Assembly: GCF_016734765.1 (NCBI RefSeq)
Contig: NZ_JAERQE010000015.1
Coordinates: 53,325 to 117,324, forward strand
DNA length: 64,000 bases
DNA from: Microvirga soli
Lineage (GTDB): Bacteria > Pseudomonadota > Alphaproteobacteria > Rhizobiales > Beijerinckiaceae
Direction of reading: 5' to 3'
Shown here: positions 61,166-64,000 of the stretch, piece by piece
Numbering within the stretch: the stretch's first letter is position 1
Layout: every line of letters starts with the position of its first letter
Notes under the pieces: model-generated
What the model was told of the DNA's origin: nothing
What the model saw: only the letters and a program-made list of their open reading frames with translations
The model's database searches: none
Made by a program: the position numbers and the translations under genes

Positions 61166-62107
61166 TTAGTGCTTGTGCTCGGCGGGAGCAGCCCCGCCCA
61201 TGCCGCGCACGGTATATTCCACCTCGACCGGGCCGGCCTTCTCGAAGGTCAGGATCCCTTTCACGGTCTGGCCCTCCTTCAACGGCTCCTTCAGGTCCAT
61301 GAACATGAGATGGAGCCCACCCGGCTTCAGCTCGACGGTGGCGCCGGGCTTGATCTCGAGCCCGCCCTCTACGGCCTTCATGCGCATGACATCGCCCTCG
61401 AGCCGCATCTCATGCACCTCGACCTTCGAGGCGACGGGGAGCGAGCCGCCGGTGAGGCGGTCGGGCACTGTTCCGGTGTTGGTGATGCGAAGATACCCGC
61501 CGCCCACCTTGGCACCGCCTGGGGTGGCGCGCGACCAGGGCTGCTCGAGGGTCAGGGATCCGGCCTTCACCGTCGCGGGCGCCGACGCCCCTTGCGCGGC
61601 CACGATCCTCACGCCGGGCGCGGGAGCGTTCAGGCTGTGCGGATCCTGGCCCTCGGCGGGCACCTGCGCCCATTCCTCGACCATTCCGTCGCATTCCTGC
61701 ACCACGGGGAAGAACACCGTCGCGCCCGGCTGGTACGCATCGGTGAAGCGGGCCTGGAACACGAACTCGTCGTAATGCCCGTCGTCGAGGGAGCCGGTCC
61801 AGACGATGTCGGTCACACCCTCGGACACGGCCTCGCCATGAACCTGATAGGCCTTCACGTAAGAGCCCTTGGTGGTCTCCAGTTTCCAGCCGGCCTTGGG
61901 CATGGGTTTCACGGCGACGATCCCCTCCGGGATCCGCACGCGCAGCTTCAGGGTCGGCTTGCCCGCGCAGCCATGCGGGATACGCAAGGTGGCCTTGTAG
62001 GTGGAATTGGGCGTCGCCTGGCCGTTCTCGAAACTGACATGGGCGAGAGCGGGAGAGGAAACGGCGATGAGCGCGGCAGCAAGCGCGCCGAGGCGGGACA
62101 AAGTCAT
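61166..62107 (-). CDS. YcnI (DUF1775) - PCuAC fusion copper chaperone
   Basis: 313 residues. Signal peptide MTLSRLGALAAALIAVSSPALA, leaving His as the first mature residue (HVSFENGQATPNS), the copper brace of YcnI. YcnI domain about 23-170. Second domain from about 180: the PCuAC (DUF461) pattern SKVEVHEMRLEGDVMRMKAVEGG...LKPGGLHLMFMDL with the His/Met copper ligands H-x-M...H-x-x-M. The C-terminal tail EHKH adds His. Both domains are normally separate proteins; one polypeptide may hand Cu internally. SCO follows at 13 nt, DUF2946 precedes at 39 nt. Confidence 0.9.
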   Translation of the reverse strand: MTLSRLGALAAALIAVSSPALAHVSFENGQATPNSTYKATLRIPHGCAGKPTLKLRVRIPEGIVAVKPMPKAGWKLETTKGSYVKAYQVHGEAVSEGVTDIVWTGSLDDGHYDEFVFQARFTDAYQPGATVFFPVVQECDGMVEEWAQVPAEGQDPHSLNAPAPGVRIVAAQGASAPATVKAGSLTLEQPWSRATPGGAKVGGGYLRITNTGTVPDRLTGGSLPVASKVEVHEMRLEGDVMRMKAVEGGLEIKPGATVELKPGGLHLMFMDLKEPLKEGQTVKGILTFEKAGPVEVEYTVRGMGGAAPAEHKH

Positions 62108-62146
62108 GAAAAGAAGTCCTTGCAGAATGGGAAGCGAAAGCGGCGA

Positions 62147-62527
62147 TCAGCCGAGGCGCGGCGGTGCGCGCGATCCCAGGGGCAGGACGTTGGAGGTGAG
62201 GCGTAGCTGCGGCTGGTCCGCGCTACGGGCGCTTGCGACAGCAAGAGGCGCAACCCGGTCGAGGATGGTGGCCACCGGAACCGGCCCTGCCGGCCCCGAG
62301 CCGTGGCAGCTCAAGGTGCAGCAGAGAGTCCCGTGATCTTTCGCGGGCGAATGATCGGGCGCGGAGGAGCCGTCCTGGAGGCAGATGATCCCCACCGTCT
62401 CGGTGGCAGCAGCGGCATGGACGGCGCCGCTCGCGGACAGCAGCAGGGCCTGCAGGACGAACGCATAGGCCATCACCGCCGCGATGGCGGCGCGCGTCCA
62501 GCCCTGTGCCGAGGTCCTGCGTCTCAT
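62147..62527 (-). CDS. DUF2946-family small secreted protein
   Basis: 126 residues from the ATG at 62527. N-terminal hydrophobic stretch (AAIAAVMAYAFVLQALLLSAS, signal anchor), followed by Cys pairs in IICLQDGSS, LCCTLSCHG. This Cys/His pattern with CLQDG and the basic RRRTSAQGWT start is that of DUF2946, seen in copper-related loci. First gene of the operon with the YcnI-PCuAC fusion and SCO. Exact role unknown. Divergent from ftsK. Confidence 0.8.
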   Translation of the reverse strand: MRRRTSAQGWTRAAIAAVMAYAFVLQALLLSASGAVHAAAATETVGIICLQDGSSAPDHSPAKDHGTLCCTLSCHGSGPAGPVPVATILDRVAPLAVASARSADQPQLRLTSNVLPLGSRAPPRLG

Positions 62528-62639
62528 GGCCGGGACACTGGTCTTTTGGAGTTCGGACGTCAACCGTACAAAAGGCCACCGTCGAATTGCACGGCGCGGG
62601 ACGGCCGGAGCCACTTTTCCCCACCCGATGCACTTACGG

Positions 62640-62655
62640 TTAAAGGACCCTTAAC
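62640..62655 (+). promoter_or_regulatory. Perfect CtrA-type box upstream of ftsK
   Basis: TTAA-AGGACCC-TTAAC matches the CtrA consensus exactly, 60 nt before the ftsK ATG. Both halves are also near-palindromic (GGTTAA...TTAACC). Fits CtrA control of chromosome segregation/division genes. Confidence 0.62.
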
Positions 62656-62714
62656 CCGGCCGCGCTAGCATCCAGGCAATACTGTCTCGTCCTGTGGTTT
62701 TTTAGAGTGGTTTG

Positions 62715-64000
62715 ATGCGCGCGGCCCGCCGTTCTTCTTCCGCCTACGATGGCCTCTTCAGCGCCTTGAGAGCCTTTCTGGCCCGTCGGGCCCAGGAGCT
62801 GACGGGCCTGTGCCTGATCGCCTTCGCGGGCGCGGTCGCCGTAGCTCTCGCCACCTGGTCGGTGGATGATCCGAGCCTCAACAACGCCACCGACCTGCCC
62901 GTGCGCAACCTCATCGGCTGGCCCGGCGCCATCGTGGCCGATCTGTTCATGCAGCTCCTCGGACTCGGCGCCATCGCGGCCGTGCTGCCCTTGGCGTTAT
63001 GGGGATGGCGGCTCATGAAATCGGGCGCGCTCGGCCGCCTGCAGCTGCGCCTCGCCCTCTGGGTGATCGGCGCGGGCGCCGCGACGGCGCTGGCGAGCGC
63101 CCTGCCCCCGACCCAGAGCTGGCCCCTGCCCACGGGGCTCGGCGGTGTGGTCGGCGATGCGATCCTGGCCGGCGCCAAGGCCATCACGGGATTGTCCAAT
63201 GGCTCGGCCAGCGCGGTGCTTGGCTTCTTGTTCGCGGGCATCGCCATCCTGACCCTCTCGGCCGCCTGCGGCCTTGGCCCGGCGGACGAGAAGCATCGCG
63301 AGGAGCCGGAGGAGATCGACGATCCCGTGCCGGTCCGGCGTCGCAAGATCCAGGATTGGGACGAGGCCGAGGAGATCGGCCACGACGAGCCCGGCTGGGG
63401 CATCGTGTCCCTTGGGGCTCTGGCCCACGGAGCTATGAGCCTGCGCGCCGCCGCCCGACGCTGGCGGGACGGCCGCAACGCGGCCTCCGACGATGAGTAT
63501 GAGGACGCGCCTGCGCCCGCAAAGCGCTCCGGCCGTCAGCCCGCTGTCCGCCGTGAGCCCGTCCTCGATGGCGCACCGCCACGCCCGCGACCGGCGCCCG
63601 CAGCCGTTCCGATGCACGACGACGAGGCCCCCTGGGACGAGGACGATGCTCCCCAGGCGCACCCGGCCGCCCGACCCGAACCTGCCCCGACCCGGGTCGC
63701 GCCGGCCCATACGGCGCCGAAGCCCGGCAAGCGCATGGCGCGCGAGGCACAGCCCTCGCTGCTGGACGAGGAGAACTACCAGCTGCCGCAGCTCGGCCTG
63801 CTTGCCGAGCCCAAGCGCCCTGCCGGTCCCACGATCTCGGCCGATGCCCTGGAGCAGAATGCCGCGCTGCTTGAAAGCACCCTGGAGGATTTCGGCGTCC
63901 GCGGCGCCATCTCCAAGGTCAATCCCGGCCCCGTGGTCACGTTGTATGAGCTTGAGCCTGCGCCTGGGACGAAGTCGTCTCGGGTGATCTCATTGGCTGA
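62715..64000 (+). CDS. ftsK: DNA translocase FtsK, N-terminal part (runs off the window)
   Basis: The frame is open from the ATG at 62715 to the last base; 428 complete codons. Four transmembrane helices (LTGLCLIAFAGAVAVALATW, GWPGAIVADLFMQLLGLGAIAAVLP, LALWVIGAGAATALASAL, and AVLGFLFAGIAILTLSAACGL) make the N-terminal septum anchor. Then a Pro/Ala/Asp-rich linker (about 200-345) and the beginning of the motor alpha-domain (GPTISADALEQNAALLESTLEDFGVRG, VVTLYELEPAPGTKSSRV). The ATPase and gamma domains lie beyond 64000. Moves and resolves chromosome dimers at division. No stop within the window. Confidence 0.95.
   Translation, partial: MRAARRSSSAYDGLFSALRAFLARRAQELTGLCLIAFAGAVAVALATWSVDDPSLNNATDLPVRNLIGWPGAIVADLFMQLLGLGAIAAVLPLALWGWRLMKSGALGRLQLRLALWVIGAGAATALASALPPTQSWPLPTGLGGVVGDAILAGAKAITGLSNGSASAVLGFLFAGIAILTLSAACGLGPADEKHREEPEEIDDPVPVRRRKIQDWDEAEEIGHDEPGWGIVSLGALAHGAMSLRAAARRWRDGRNAASDDEYEDAPAPAKRSGRQPAVRREPVLDGAPPRPRPAPAAVPMHDDEAPWDEDDAPQAHPAARPEPAPTRVAPAHTAPKPGKRMAREAQPSLLDEENYQLPQLGLLAEPKRPAGPTISADALEQNAALLESTLEDFGVRGAISKVNPGPVVTLYELEPAPGTKSSRVISLA

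Overview
The window (64 kb, high GC, roughly 63-65% by eye) looks like chromosome of a free-living alphaproteobacterium of the order Hyphomicrobiales (Rhizobiales), most like Methylobacteriaceae/Microvirga-type genomes. The clues are the ffh-rpsP-rimM-trmD-rplS-leuCDB-asd gene order, a dapF-mtaB-ftsY-yciB cluster, CtrA-type boxes (TTAA-N7-TTAAC), the System I cytochrome c maturation genes (ccmABCDG) and dispersed intergenic palindromic repeats. It is mostly core chromosome. I see no phage, transposase, tRNA, rRNA or CRISPR array.

Layout. 1-5.7 kb: end of a thioredoxin/TPR co-chaperone gene, Lon-substrate-domain and Trm112 genes, a CHMI-like tautomerase, a CoA-ester lyase, DUF429, a serine/threonine dehydratase and a beta-carbonic anhydrase. 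5.7-8.4 kb: GH43 glycosidase and asd. 8.7-25 kb: leuB, leuD and leuC on the minus strand, separated by small blocks (sulfite-oxidase-like enzyme, RidA, a kinase-UspA fusion with a metallophosphoesterase, lytic transglycosylase, YdcF, zincin), then rplS, HxlR/cysteine-synthase-like and Lrp/DMT pairs. 26-29.8 kb: trmD, rimM, rpsP, an 85-aa unknown, ffh and a small Cys protein, all minus. 30.3-39 kb: MBL hydrolase, HAD, exported GyrI-like protein, TSUP permease, dapF, mtaB, rluA, ftsY, yciB. 39-47.3 kb: class III cyclase, YaiI, and ccmG-D-C separated from ccmB-A by a peptidase/ABM/NIPSNAP/ArsR/GNAT block. 47.5-50.2 kb: acnA. 50.3-53 kb: a lower-GC islet with a two-domain GT2-GT4 glycosyltransferase and a coiled-coil partner. 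53-60 kb: GNAT, ppa, CDF/MerR pair, ubiH-like monooxygenase, tesB, and glnK-amtB behind a sigma-54 promoter. 60.5-62.5 kb: copper-delivery operon (DUF2946, YcnI-PCuAC fusion, SCO). 62.7 kb to the end: ftsK, cut by the window edge.

How the genes work together. Branched-chain and aspartate-family amino acid synthesis (leuBCD, asd, dapF) is interleaved with ribosome and tRNA maturation (rpsP, rimM, trmD, rplS, mtaB, rluA) and SRP targeting (ffh, ftsY). Respiratory biogenesis is represented by ccm and by the SCO/PCuAC copper genes. glnK-amtB handles ammonium sensing and uptake.

The most notable signal is a set of mobile-looking palindromic repeats. They lie in many intergenic gaps and also appear to have entered coding sequence: an in-frame insertion of about 48 residues in RluA, the C-terminal tail of RluA, about 55 N-terminal residues of RimM, and the last residues of CcmA. 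One repeat has two inverted copies 39 kb apart that are identical over 77 nt. All functional statements rest on motif reading and remembered family features; no database search was run.
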